This document shows, in pieces, positions 1 to 6,306 of a DNA stretch of 13,135 bases. Positions within the stretch are counted from its first letter, which is position 1. Every line of letters begins with the position of its first letter. Made by a program: the position numbers and the translations under genes. Source of the stretch: JBIOWF01 sp044868295 (GTDB lineage: Bacteria; Actinomycetota; Actinomycetes; Streptosporangiales; Streptosporangiaceae); the NCBI GenBank assembly GCA_044868295.1, contig JBIOWF010000200.1, positions 1 to 13,135 on the forward strand. The letters run 5' to 3'. The notes beneath the pieces were generated by a model. The model was not told the DNA's origin. It did no database searches and was given only the letters and a program-made list of their open reading frames with translations.

Positions 1-232
1 GCTGCGGCGGGGTGCCGGCCCCGGCGAGGCCGTGCGACAGCGCCATCGAGAAGCAAGAGGAGTGGGCGGCCGCGATGAGCTCCTCCGGGCTGGTCTTCCC
101 GTTCGCCTGCTCCGCGCGGGCGGGCCAGGAGACCTCGAAGGTGCCGACCCCGGAGGAGTCCAGCGAGACCGTGCCGGAGCCGTCGAGGAGGGCGCCCTTC
201 CACTGGGTCGTCGCGGTACGAGTGGTCGCCAT
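1..232 (-). CDS. osmC: OsmC-family peroxiredoxin, N-terminal part (truncated by window edge)
   Basis: The first 77 codons of a minus-strand gene are present; the rest lies beyond the left edge. The translation begins MATTRTATTQWKGALLDGSG and contains EELIAAAHSSCFSMALS, the helix that carries the first reactive cysteine (Cys60) of the OsmC/Ohr family. These proteins reduce organic or inorganic hydroperoxides in the cytoplasm with a two-cysteine mechanism. The second cysteine would be in the missing part. The early WKG..LDGSG section fits the OsmC branch better than Ohr. The ATG at 232 is preceded by AAAGGTGA at a good distance, so the start is secure. It lies about 180 bases downstream of the guanidine transporter ATPase on the same strand, with a possible terminator between, so it is probably a separate transcription unit. 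Confidence 0.88.
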   Translation of the reverse strand, partial: MATTRTATTQWKGALLDGSGTVSLDSSGVGTFEVSWPARAEQANGKTSPEELIAAAHSSCFSMALSHGLAGAGTPPQ

Positions 233-415
233 GGCGAATCACCTTTCAATCGGTCGTCTGCGTGTCCATCAGCGACCTTAGCCCCGTCCACGATCCTCAT
301 GACGCACCGGCATCCCCCCGCTGAGCCGTGCGGCCGCCCCAGTGCTGAAGAAGGCCCGAGTCGTGACGAGGGCCGGGTCAAAGGCGTGCGCCGGATGAGC
401 CCGGCCGCGTCCTGA
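233..415 (-). other. Intergenic region: end of guanidine operon and osmC leader
   Basis: This is a 183-base non-coding stretch between two minus-strand genes. It contains one weak terminator-like hairpin (353-374) and the osmC ribosome-binding site (about 237-246 on the plus strand). No clear -35/-10 pair was recognised. The plus-strand open frames crossing it have no recognisable protein character. Confidence 0.6.
347..374 (-). terminator. Possible weak terminator after ABC ATPase gene
   Basis: On the minus strand GGCCC (plus 370-374) and GGGCC (plus 353-357) form a 5-bp stem with a 12-base loop, followed by TTCTTC. It lies about 40 bases after the ATPase stop codon. The stem is short and the pyrimidine tract is not pure T, so this is only a candidate for the 3' end of the operon. 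Confidence 0.3.
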
Positions 416-1282
416 TCAGGAGGCGCGTGCCTGGTGGGCCCGGTGCTCGGCTCGGACCAGGTCCTCGACCGTCGCTCTGAGCTCAAGGAACTCCGGGGAG
501 CGTTTGACCTCCAGCGACCGCGGTTCAGGGAGGTCAACGATGATTTCCTGACTTATCCGGCCAGGATCGCTGGACAGCACGAGCACCCGCCGGCCGAGAA
601 AGACGGCTTCCTCGACGTCGTGGGTCACCATGACGATCGTGGTGCCGACGTCCTGCCACACCTGGCGGATGAACAGCTGCATGTCCTCCTTGGTCTGCAC
701 GTCGAGGGCGCCGAATGGCTCGTCGAGGAGCAGCACGCGCGGAGAGCAGGCCAGGGCGCGCGCGATGGACACGCGTTGCTGCTGCCCGCCGGAGAGACGG
801 CCGGGCAGCGCGGTGGCGAGGTGGCCGAGCCCGACCTCGTCGAGCAGCCACCTGATCCGCTCCAGGCGCCGCCCCCGTGGCACGCCCAGCGCTTCGAGGC
901 CGAAGGCGACGTTGTGCGCGACGTCCCGCCACGGGAACAGCGAGGCGGTCTGGAAGACCATGCCCCGGTCGGGGCCCGGCCCGGTGACCTCGCGGCCGTC
1001 CAGCAGCACCCGGCCCGCCGTCGGCCGCGACAGCCCGGCGATGAGGCACAGCAGGGTCGACTTGCCCGACCCGCTGGCCCCGACCACTGTCACGAACTCG
1101 CCTGGGGAGACCATCAGGTCGATGCCGTCGAGAACCGGCCGGCCCGCGACGAACTCCTTGCCGAGGCTCTCGATCCGGAGGTCGGCGTGGACTTCCGCCG
1201 GGGCCGTGTCCCTCACCATGTCCTTCACGGTGTCCCTCGTCGGCTTCGTCACCGCGTCGTTCGTCACCGCGTCGTTCGTCAC
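416..1282 (-). CDS. ABC transporter ATP-binding protein, NitT/TauT family (probable guanidine importer)
   Basis: This is a 288-aa cytoplasmic ATPase of the nitrate/sulfonate/taurine importer class. Visible motifs are Walker A GASGSGKST (68-76), Q-loop Gln111 followed by TASLFPW, signature LSGGQQQR (163-170), Walker B VLLLDEP (183-189), a D-loop and switch His221 (VTHDVEEA). All catalytic residues are intact. The GTG at 1282 overlaps the permease stop as GTGA and has GGTGG just upstream, so translation is probably coupled. Two further in-frame GTGs follow because the first 15 bases are tandemly duplicated. ATG at 1219 (residue 22) is an alternative start and would remove a non-conserved tail. 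The frame is open for a long way upstream, but that part is permease shadow. By family alone the substrate cannot be told from taurine or nitrate; the guanidine assignment comes from the riboswitch and hydrolase in the same operon. Confidence 0.93.
   Translation of the reverse strand: MTNDAVTNDAVTKPTRDTVKDMVRDTAPAEVHADLRIESLGKEFVAGRPVLDGIDLMVSPGEFVTVVGASGSGKSTLLCLIAGLSRPTAGRVLLDGREVTGPGPDRGMVFQTASLFPWRDVAHNVAFGLEALGVPRGRRLERIRWLLDEVGLGHLATALPGRLSGGQQQRVSIARALACSPRVLLLDEPFGALDVQTKEDMQLFIRQVWQDVGTTIVMVTHDVEEAVFLGRRVLVLSSDPGRISQEIIVDLPEPRSLEVKRSPEFLELRATVEDLVRAEHRAHQARAS
1253..1282 (-). repeat. 15-bp tandem duplication at the ATPase start codon
   Basis: Two identical 15-base units (plus 1253-1267 and 1268-1282) read GTGACGAACGACGCG on the minus strand, and each begins with GTG. 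A third GTGACGAA follows directly. They encode VTNDA-VTNDA-VT in frame and produce three successive possible GTG starts. Confidence 0.9.
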
Positions 1283-2136
1283 TGTGTCCACCGCCCGACA
1301 TGGGATCGCAGCAGGCGCAGCGCGATGTCGATCGTCAGCCCGATCAGCCCGATGACGATGAGAATCGCGAAGATCCGGTCGGTCTGCAGGAAACGCTGCG
1401 CGCGCGTGATCCGGTAGCCGAGGCCCGAGGTGGCCGCGACGAGCTCCGCCACCACCACGAAGTTCCAGGCCGCGGCGGCGTTCACGCGCATCGCGTCGAT
1501 GATGCCGGGCAGAGCGTGGGGGAAGACCACCCTCGCCGCGACCCTCGTGCGGGAGGCGCCGAGAGTCGCGGAGACCTCCAGGAGCCGGCGCGGCACCTGC
1601 CGGACGACGTCTGCGGTCATCAGCGTGTTGAAGTACACCACGCCGAGGACCAGCAGGGCGACCTTGGACGCCTCGCCGATCCCCAGCCAGATGATCAGCA
1701 GGGGGATGAAGGCGGACGCCGGGAGGTAGCGCAGGATCCCGATGACGGGTTCGAGCAGCGGCTGCGCCCATCCCAGAGTGCCCATCGCGAATCCGAGCGG
1801 CACCGAGAGCAGCATGGCCAGGCCGAAACCAGCGCCGATCCGGCCGAGACTGGAGACCAGGTCCGACGGCAGGTCGCCACTCTCGATCATGGTCATGCCG
1901 GCCGTCCACACGGCGGACGGCGACGGCAGGAACGTGGGATCGACCAGTTGGGCGGCGCTCAGCGCCCACCACGCCGCCAAGGGGCCCAGGATCGAGAGCG
2001 CCCGCAGAATCCAGGCAGTCCGCGCCGGCACCTCGGTCTTGAGCAGCTTGATGCGCCGCTCTGCCGCCGGCGGCCGGGCCAACCCGGCGCCGGGCGGCGC
2101 GGTCATCTGCTCCGACACGGATCGCATTGCCACCAT
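1279..2136 (-). CDS. ABC transporter permease, NitT/TauT family (probable guanidine importer)
   Basis: This is an integral membrane subunit of 285 aa, typical of SsuC/TauC-type permeases. The first membrane segment is near residues 43-62. The core BPD_transp_1 region starts around 95 (LVSSLGRIGAGFGLAMLLSV) and has further segments near 140-170 and 255-275. The cytoplasmic coupling loop (EAA motif) is at about 187-215, with EVSATLGAS and VVFPHALPGI. It is a single permease gene and presumably works as a homodimer. The start is uncertain: ATG 2136, ATG 2127 and ATG 2106 are all in frame and none has a convincing ribosome-binding site. The variable N-tail before residue 40 gives no help. It begins about 40 bases after the binding-protein stop and ends overlapping the ATPase GTG. 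Confidence 0.92.
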   Translation of the reverse strand: MVAMRSVSEQMTAPPGAGLARPPAAERRIKLLKTEVPARTAWILRALSILGPLAAWWALSAAQLVDPTFLPSPSAVWTAGMTMIESGDLPSDLVSSLGRIGAGFGLAMLLSVPLGFAMGTLGWAQPLLEPVIGILRYLPASAFIPLLIIWLGIGEASKVALLVLGVVYFNTLMTADVVRQVPRRLLEVSATLGASRTRVAARVVFPHALPGIIDAMRVNAAAAWNFVVVAELVAATSGLGYRITRAQRFLQTDRIFAILIVIGLIGLTIDIALRLLRSHVGRWTQ

Positions 2137-2176
2137 CCGCCGAATTCCCGGCCGGACCGCGCGGCTGGGCGGAGGG

Positions 2177-3166
2177 TCATGGCTGAACCGCCTCGACGAA
2201 CTTGGCGTCGAACAGGCCGTCCAGCGGGGGAGCCGTGTCGACCAGTTTGGTCGAAACGAGGAAGTCGGAGATCAGCTTGGCCTGGCTCGGCAGATCCGAC
2301 GCGAACGCCTGGCGGTTCTGCTCCAGAGTGAAGATCGTGGTGCCCTTGTCGTAGGCCTGATAGTCGGCGACGCTCACCCCGGCCCGCTTGGCCATGATCT
2401 CCAGGGCCTTGTCCTTGTTCGCGGCGATCCAGTCGAGCGTCTCGAACCAGGTCTTCACCAAAGCCTGTACGGCTTTCGCGTCCCGGCCCACCAGGTCCTG
2501 AGTGACCACGAGGTGATCGGGGATGGCACCGGGGAATTCGGCGGACGTGGCGACGGCCTTGCTGCCGGCGAGCTTGAGCGCGGTCGTGGTGAACGGAGCG
2601 AACACGCCGACGGCGTCGACCTGACCGGCGACGAAGGCCGCCGCGGCGGCGTCGGTCGGCAGCGGCTGGAACTTCACGTCGGATTCGGTCAGGCCGGCCT
2701 TCTTCAGCGCGAGCAGAAGCAGGTAGTGGTCCACGGTGCCCTGCTCGGCGGCGACGGACCTGCCCTTCAGATCGGCCAGGGAGTCGATCCCGGGGGCCGC
2801 GATGATCTGGTCGTTGCCGGTGGAGTTGTCGTTGACCAGGACGATGCTCTGCCTGGCGCCGCCCGCGACCGAGGCGAGAGTGTCGTTGAGCGTCTGGCTG
2901 TTGGCGTCGATCTTGCCCGTGGCCAGCGCGTTCAGCGAGTCGGTGTAGCTGTCGAAGTACTTCAGCTCGACGTCTACGCCGTTCTTCTTGAACAGCCCCT
3001 GCTCCTCGGCCACCTGCCAGGGGAACCAGCCGGGCCAGGCGCTGAAGCCAAGGGTGATCTTCGTTCCGGTCGACGCGGAGGGTGTGACCGCCTTCTCGGT
3101 GGAGGCGCAGGCCGTACCGAGGGACAGGATGAGGGCGAGAGGAAGGACCAGGCGACGGAGCAGCAT
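2177..3166 (-). CDS. ABC transporter substrate-binding lipoprotein, NrtA/TauA type (probable guanidine-binding protein)
   Basis: This is a 329-aa extracytoplasmic binding protein anchored as a lipoprotein. The signal peptide MLLRRLVLPLALILSLGTAC ends in Cys20; the -3 residue is Gly, so the lipobox is relaxed. The mature part begins with ITLGFSAWPGWFPWQVAEEQG and continues with the DSYTDSLNALATGKID and GRSVAAEQGTVDHYLL segments of the NMT1/NrtA/SsuA-like periplasmic-binding fold. Three tryptophans lie within seven residues of the first strand-loop (AWPGWFPW), a plausible aromatic setting for a guanidinium ion, although that is inference. The ATG at 3166 shares its A with the hydrolase stop (TGATG) and is preceded by GGGAG inside the end of that gene, so the two are translationally coupled. 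Nothing in the fold alone names the ligand. Confidence 0.93.
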   Translation of the reverse strand: MLLRRLVLPLALILSLGTACASTEKAVTPSASTGTKITLGFSAWPGWFPWQVAEEQGLFKKNGVDVELKYFDSYTDSLNALATGKIDANSQTLNDTLASVAGGARQSIVLVNDNSTGNDQIIAAPGIDSLADLKGRSVAAEQGTVDHYLLLLALKKAGLTESDVKFQPLPTDAAAAAFVAGQVDAVGVFAPFTTTALKLAGSKAVATSAEFPGAIPDHLVVTQDLVGRDAKAVQALVKTWFETLDWIAANKDKALEIMAKRAGVSVADYQAYDKGTTIFTLEQNRQAFASDLPSQAKLISDFLVSTKLVDTAPPLDGLFDAKFVEAVQP

Positions 3167-4287
3167 CACGCGGCTCCCTTCTTCTTGGGGAGGTGACCGG
3201 CGCGGACCAGGCACCCGAGGGTGTCGCAGATCACGCGGGTGGCGATGAGGGAGGTGATCTCGGCGTTGTCGTACGGCGGGGCGCACTCGACCACCTCGAT
3301 GCCGGCCAAGGGCCGGGCGTCGGCGATGAGTTGAATGAACTTGAGCACTTCACGGGGGAGGAAGCCGCCCGGCTCCGGCCAGCCGGTGCCGGGGACGAAC
3401 GCGGCGTCCAGGCAGTCCACGTCGAACGACAGCCAGACGGCCTCGGCGCCGTCCCAGGCGACCTCAAGGGCCCGCTCGGCGGCGGCCTCGATGCCCATCT
3501 CGACGCAGTCGGTGACCGTCATGATCGTGGTGCCGCGCTCGCGGCCGACCTTCACGCCGGGTCGCGGAGCCTGCCAGCCGCCGATGCCGATCTGCACGAG
3601 GTTCTTGGGTGGCACATTGGGGATGTCGGTTGCGTGGAACCACGGCGTCGTGTGCATCCGCTCGTCCAGGTCGGTTTCCTGGGTGTCGACATGCCGATCG
3701 AAGTGGATGATCCCGACATTTCCGGAAACGTGTTCGGCGATCCCCCGAACCGTCGGGTACCCGATCGAGTGGTCGCCGCCGAGCACCACCGGGAACGCAC
3801 CCGACTCGAAGACGTGCCCGACGCCCTTGCTGATCTGGTCGAAGGTCTTCTCGATGTTGGCCGGGATCGTGAAAATATCGCCGAGATCGCAGATGGTGAT
3901 CGACTCTCGGAGGTCCACGCCCAGCTCGAAGCTGTACGGGCCGTAGAGGGCCGAGATCTTGCGGATGCCCTGCGGCCCGAACCGGGTCCCGGAGCGGTAG
4001 GTGGTACCGCCGTCGAACGGCGCGCCCAGCACGGCGACGTCGTACTCCCCGCAACGCCGCACGTCCTCGACGTACGGCGCCTTCAGGAAGGTGTTGATCC
4101 CGGCGAAGTGCGGCAGTTCGCCGCGCGAGAACGTCGGGATCGTCCGGTCCACGATCGAGTCCGCGCCCTGCAGGCCGAGCTCAAGCCCCCGCTCGATCTC
4201 GCGCTGCTGCATTGTGGTCGGGAGCTCGGCTTCGCGTTCGACGGCGTACCGGGCCTCGGGGCCGTAGTTGTCATGAAGGTGTCCCAC
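3166..4287 (-). CDS. gdmH: Agmatinase-like ureohydrolase, probable nickel-dependent guanidine hydrolase (GdmH type)
   Basis: This is a 373-aa cytoplasmic enzyme of the arginase/agmatinase family. The predicted reaction is guanidine plus water giving urea plus ammonium. The six metal ligands are present: His173 (GGDHS), Asp197/His199/Asp201 (HFDRHVDT), and Asp289/Asp291 (SFDVDCLD). It is longer than usual agmatinases (roughly 300-320 aa) because of an N-terminal extension of about 80 residues. It differs from agmatinases at the substrate pocket: PFDGGTTYRSGTRFGP at 90-105, Arg between the Asp and His of the second motif where Ala is usual, and Trp303 in PGTGWPEPGG where agmatinases mostly have Thr or Ser. 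As I recall, the cyanobacterial guanidine hydrolase Sll1077 depends on a Thr and a Trp at such positions. A guanidine-I riboswitch lies in its leader and an ABC importer lies downstream. GAGGAG stands seven bases before the GTG at 4287; the in-frame GTG at 4293 is too close to it. Agmatinase or another guanidino-compound hydrolase is the alternative. Confidence 0.88.
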   Translation of the reverse strand: MGHLHDNYGPEARYAVEREAELPTTMQQREIERGLELGLQGADSIVDRTIPTFSRGELPHFAGINTFLKAPYVEDVRRCGEYDVAVLGAPFDGGTTYRSGTRFGPQGIRKISALYGPYSFELGVDLRESITICDLGDIFTIPANIEKTFDQISKGVGHVFESGAFPVVLGGDHSIGYPTVRGIAEHVSGNVGIIHFDRHVDTQETDLDERMHTTPWFHATDIPNVPPKNLVQIGIGGWQAPRPGVKVGRERGTTIMTVTDCVEMGIEAAAERALEVAWDGAEAVWLSFDVDCLDAAFVPGTGWPEPGGFLPREVLKFIQLIADARPLAGIEVVECAPPYDNAEITSLIATRVICDTLGCLVRAGHLPKKKGAA

Positions 4288-4411
4288 GGGCACTCCTCTA
4301 AGGGAAAAGCCTCAGGCATGGAGGCAGACGGTTCCCGCTTTCTCAGATCGACAGTCTGAGATCGCTGGATATGACTGTTTCCAGCGATCTCATGTCGACT
4401 GCTGAGATCGC
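4288..4411 (-). promoter_or_regulatory. Candidate riboswitch expression platform with mutually exclusive hairpins
   Basis: Between the aptamer and the hydrolase start, four complementary segments lie in series (plus coordinates): A 4403-4411, B 4380-4392, C 4357-4369, D 4341-4346. B pairs perfectly with A (9 bp, 10-base loop) or with C (13 bp, 10-base loop). C can instead pair with D (6 bp, 9-base loop). A+B with C+D, or B+C alone, are therefore alternative folds. Further down, 4309-4325 forms a 5-bp stem with a 7-base loop, followed on the minus strand by TTTTCCCTT. The ribosome-binding site GAGGAG (plus 4295-4300) is a few bases beyond. The arms were read directly; their regulatory use is inference. 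Confidence 0.6.
4309..4325 (-). terminator. Terminator-like hairpin just before the hydrolase ribosome-binding site
   Basis: Minus-strand GCCTC and GAGGC (plus 4321-4325 and 4309-4313) flank a 7-base loop and are followed by TTTTCCCTT. The stem is short, but it is placed as expected for a riboswitch-controlled intrinsic terminator. The same CCTC could also pair with the GAGG of the ribosome-binding site. Confidence 0.35.
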
Positions 4412-4500
4412 CGGCCTCCCGGGCTTTTGTCCCGCCGTGGAACGGCCCCTTTCCAGCCGCCTGCACCTCTCGGTCCAGCCGAACGGAACCCTAGGTGCGC
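4412..4500 (-). ncRNA. Guanidine-I riboswitch aptamer (ykkC, subtype 1)
   Basis: Three conserved ykkC blocks occur in order on the minus strand: CTAGGGTTCCG (plus 4484-4494), CTGGACCGAGAG (plus 4467-4478) and ACGGCGGGACAAAAG followed by CCCGGGAG (plus 4416-4438). The P1 stem is a perfect 6-bp pairing of GCACCT with AGGTGC (plus 4493-4498 with 4463-4468). The second domain has GC-rich complementary segments between the last two blocks. Subtype 1 binds guanidinium and turns on detoxification or utilisation genes. The related subtype 2 RNAs bind ppGpp, PRPP or nucleoside diphosphates. The ACGG/GGGACAAAAG core and the downstream hydrolase both favour guanidine here. Confidence 0.95.
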
Positions 4501-4519
4501 CTCACCGTCTTCCGGTGAG
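4501..4519 (-). promoter_or_regulatory. 7-bp hairpin immediately upstream of the riboswitch
   Basis: CTCACCG and CGGTGAG flank a 5-base loop and abut the aptamer directly on its 5' side. There is no T tract, so it is not an obvious terminator for aidB, whose stop is about 65 bases upstream. It may be an extra leader stem that stacks on the aptamer. No promoter was recognised with confidence in 4520-4584. Confidence 0.5.
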
Positions 4520-4584
4520 TCCCTTTCATGAGAACCTTGCCCCGTTTCGACTCTGTTTCACGCAGGTAGCTGTCCAGTGACGGC

Positions 4585-6237
4585 CTACGCCCGGCTGATC
4601 GGCCTTGCCCGCTCGATGACCACCTCCAGATCGAGGCCGTTCGGCAGCGTGCCGAAGGCGCGGCCCCAGTCACCGGCGAGGCGCGACGCGCAGAAGGCGT
4701 CCGCCACGGCCGCCGGTGCGTGCCGTACGAGCAGGGAGGCCTGGAGGGTCACGACCATCTCCTCGGCGAGGCGCCGGGCGTCGGCCTCGCCGGCGGAGGC
4801 CAGGGTCTTGCGGACCCGCTCCGCGGCGTCGGCCACGCGGCGGTCACCGGCCAGCGCCACCTCGTAGAAGTAGGCCTCCGCGGCCTCGGAATCCTTCGAC
4901 AGGGCCCGCATCAGATCCAGGGCCGCGACGTTTCCGGACCCCTCCCAGATGCCGTTCAGCGGCGACTCCCGGAAGAGCCGAGGCATCTGCGACTCCTCGA
5001 CGTAGCCGTTGCCGCCCAGGCATTCGAGCGACTCGGCCGCGTGGGCCGGGGCACGCTTACAGACCCAGTATTTGGACGCCGCCAGAGCGGCACGGCGGAA
5101 CATGCCCTCGCCCGCGTCGCCGTCCAGCGCGCGGTCGGTGGCACCGGCCAGGCGCATCATGAGCGCGGTCGCGGCCTCCGACTCCAGCGCGAGGTCGGCC
5201 AGCACGTTGCGCATCAGCGGCTGGTCGACCAGCGCCTTTTCGAAGGCCTTGCGGTGCGTGGCGTGATGGAGCGCCTGGGTCAGGCCGTATCGCATGCCCG
5301 CGGCGGACCCGATCACGCAGTCGAGCCGGGTCATGTTGACCATCTCGATGATCGTGCGGACGCCCCGGCCCTCCTCCCCGACGAGGAACGCGATCGCCCC
5401 GTCGTACTCCACCTCGGCCGAGGCGTTCGACTTGTTGCCGAGCTTGTTCTTCAACCGCATGATCCGCATCGCGTTGCGCGAGCCGTCCGTCAGCACACGG
5501 GGGAGCAGGAAGCACGACAGCCCGCCCGGGGCCTGCGCGAGCACCAGGAAGACATCGCACATCGGGGCCGAGTTGAACCACTTGTGACCGGTCAGCGCGA
5601 AGGCGCCGTCGCCCAGCGGCTCCGCCCTGGTGGTGTTGGCGCGCACGTCCGAGCCGCCCTGCTTCTCGGTCATCGCCATCCCGGCGAGCACGCCCCGCTT
5701 CTCCTGGGCCGGCCGCAGCCCGAAGTCATAGTTGCGGGACGCCAGCAGCGGCTCCCACACGGCCGTGAGCGAAGGCGAGTGCCTGAGCGCCGCCACGGCC
5801 GCGTACGTCATCGAGATCGGGCAGCCGTGCCCGGCCTCCACCTGGGACCACGTGTAGAACTTGGCGGCCCGCGCCACGTGCGCGCCCGGCCGGGCCGACC
5901 CCCACGCCGAGGCGTGCAGGCCTTCCTGGACCGCCACCGACATGAGATCGTGCCACGCGGGATGGAACTCCACCTCGTCGATCCGGTTCCCGTATCGATC
6001 ATGGGTGTGGAGCACCGGCGGGTGCTCGTTGGCCAGCCGTCCCCACTCCTGGGCCTTCTCCGAGCCGGCGAGAACGCCCAGCCGGCGGAGCTCCCCGGTG
6101 GCCCAGTCCGCGCCCTCGCGCGCCAGTCCGTCCAGCAGAGCCCGGTCACCGGAGACGTCGTGGCCGGCCAGCGGGGGTACCTGGTTGATCACGTCGTGGG
6201 TCACGTGCCGCCCTCCCATCAAATTGCTGTAATCCAT
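4585..6237 (-). CDS. aidB: AidB-type acyl-CoA dehydrogenase family protein
   Basis: This is a 550-aa flavoprotein homologous along its full length to E. coli AidB (about 540 aa). AidB is an alkylation-stress-induced protein that binds DNA and has weak isovaleryl-CoA dehydrogenase activity. Visible are the N-terminal AidB-specific segment with NQVPPLAGHDV and HPAWHDLM, the acyl-CoA dehydrogenase signature GMAMTEKQGGSDVRANTTRA (186-205), GHKWFNSAPMCDVFLVLAQA (217-236), the C-terminal helical domain with GGNGYVEESQMPRLFRESPL (408-427) and NGIWEGSGN (428-436), which carries the usual Glu, and a basic C-terminal extension. ATG 6237 has GGGAG eight bases upstream, better than the GTG at 6252. It is divergent from an ECF sigma factor gene and could share its control. 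The true substrate or DNA-protective role here is unknown. Confidence 0.93.
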   Translation of the reverse strand: MDYSNLMGGRHVTHDVINQVPPLAGHDVSGDRALLDGLAREGADWATGELRRLGVLAGSEKAQEWGRLANEHPPVLHTHDRYGNRIDEVEFHPAWHDLMSVAVQEGLHASAWGSARPGAHVARAAKFYTWSQVEAGHGCPISMTYAAVAALRHSPSLTAVWEPLLASRNYDFGLRPAQEKRGVLAGMAMTEKQGGSDVRANTTRAEPLGDGAFALTGHKWFNSAPMCDVFLVLAQAPGGLSCFLLPRVLTDGSRNAMRIMRLKNKLGNKSNASAEVEYDGAIAFLVGEEGRGVRTIIEMVNMTRLDCVIGSAAGMRYGLTQALHHATHRKAFEKALVDQPLMRNVLADLALESEAATALMMRLAGATDRALDGDAGEGMFRRAALAASKYWVCKRAPAHAAESLECLGGNGYVEESQMPRLFRESPLNGIWEGSGNVAALDLMRALSKDSEAAEAYFYEVALAGDRRVADAAERVRKTLASAGEADARRLAEEMVVTLQASLLVRHAPAAVADAFCASRLAGDWGRAFGTLPNGLDLEVVIERARPISRA

Positions 6238-6306
6238 CTCAACATCTCCCACGAATAATGAAATGCTCGGGTCGCGCGGACGTACCGATGATCACGGGAG
6301 GGCCCA
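6238..6306. promoter_or_regulatory. Divergent promoter region between aidB and the ECF sigma gene
   Basis: This 69-base gap must hold the 5' signals of both divergent genes. The AT-rich stretch around 6254-6263 (CATTAT on the minus strand) could be an aidB -10 element. GGGAGG at 6297-6302 is the ribosome-binding site of the sigma gene. No typical ECF autoregulatory -35 (GGAAC-like) was seen. Confidence 0.35.

Noticed and set aside
12..415. Small plus-strand genes at the left end
   Set aside because: They run antisense to osmC and through its leader and show no domain or ribosome-binding site.
416..1972. A 518-residue fusion protein with the ATPase at its C-terminus
   Set aside because: The upstream part is an Arg/Pro-rich alternative frame of the permease gene; the ATPase begins at the GTGA overlap at 1282 or just after.
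1300..2331. Long plus-strand open frames opposite the permease, hydrolase, aidB and kinase genes
   Set aside because: They are antisense frames produced by high GC; translations are low-complexity and lack family motifs, while the opposite strand encodes clear proteins.
3166..4287. Plain agmatinase (polyamine or arginine catabolism)
   Set aside because: The fold is that of agmatinase, but the guanidine-I riboswitch, the ABC importer, Trp303 and the N-terminal extension fit a guanidine hydrolase better. Kept as an alternative in the entry.
4412..4500. ykkC subtype 2 riboswitch (ppGpp, PRPP or nucleoside diphosphates)
   Set aside because: The ACGG and GGGACAAAAGCCC core follows subtype 1, and the downstream genes handle a guanidino compound, not amino-acid or purine synthesis.
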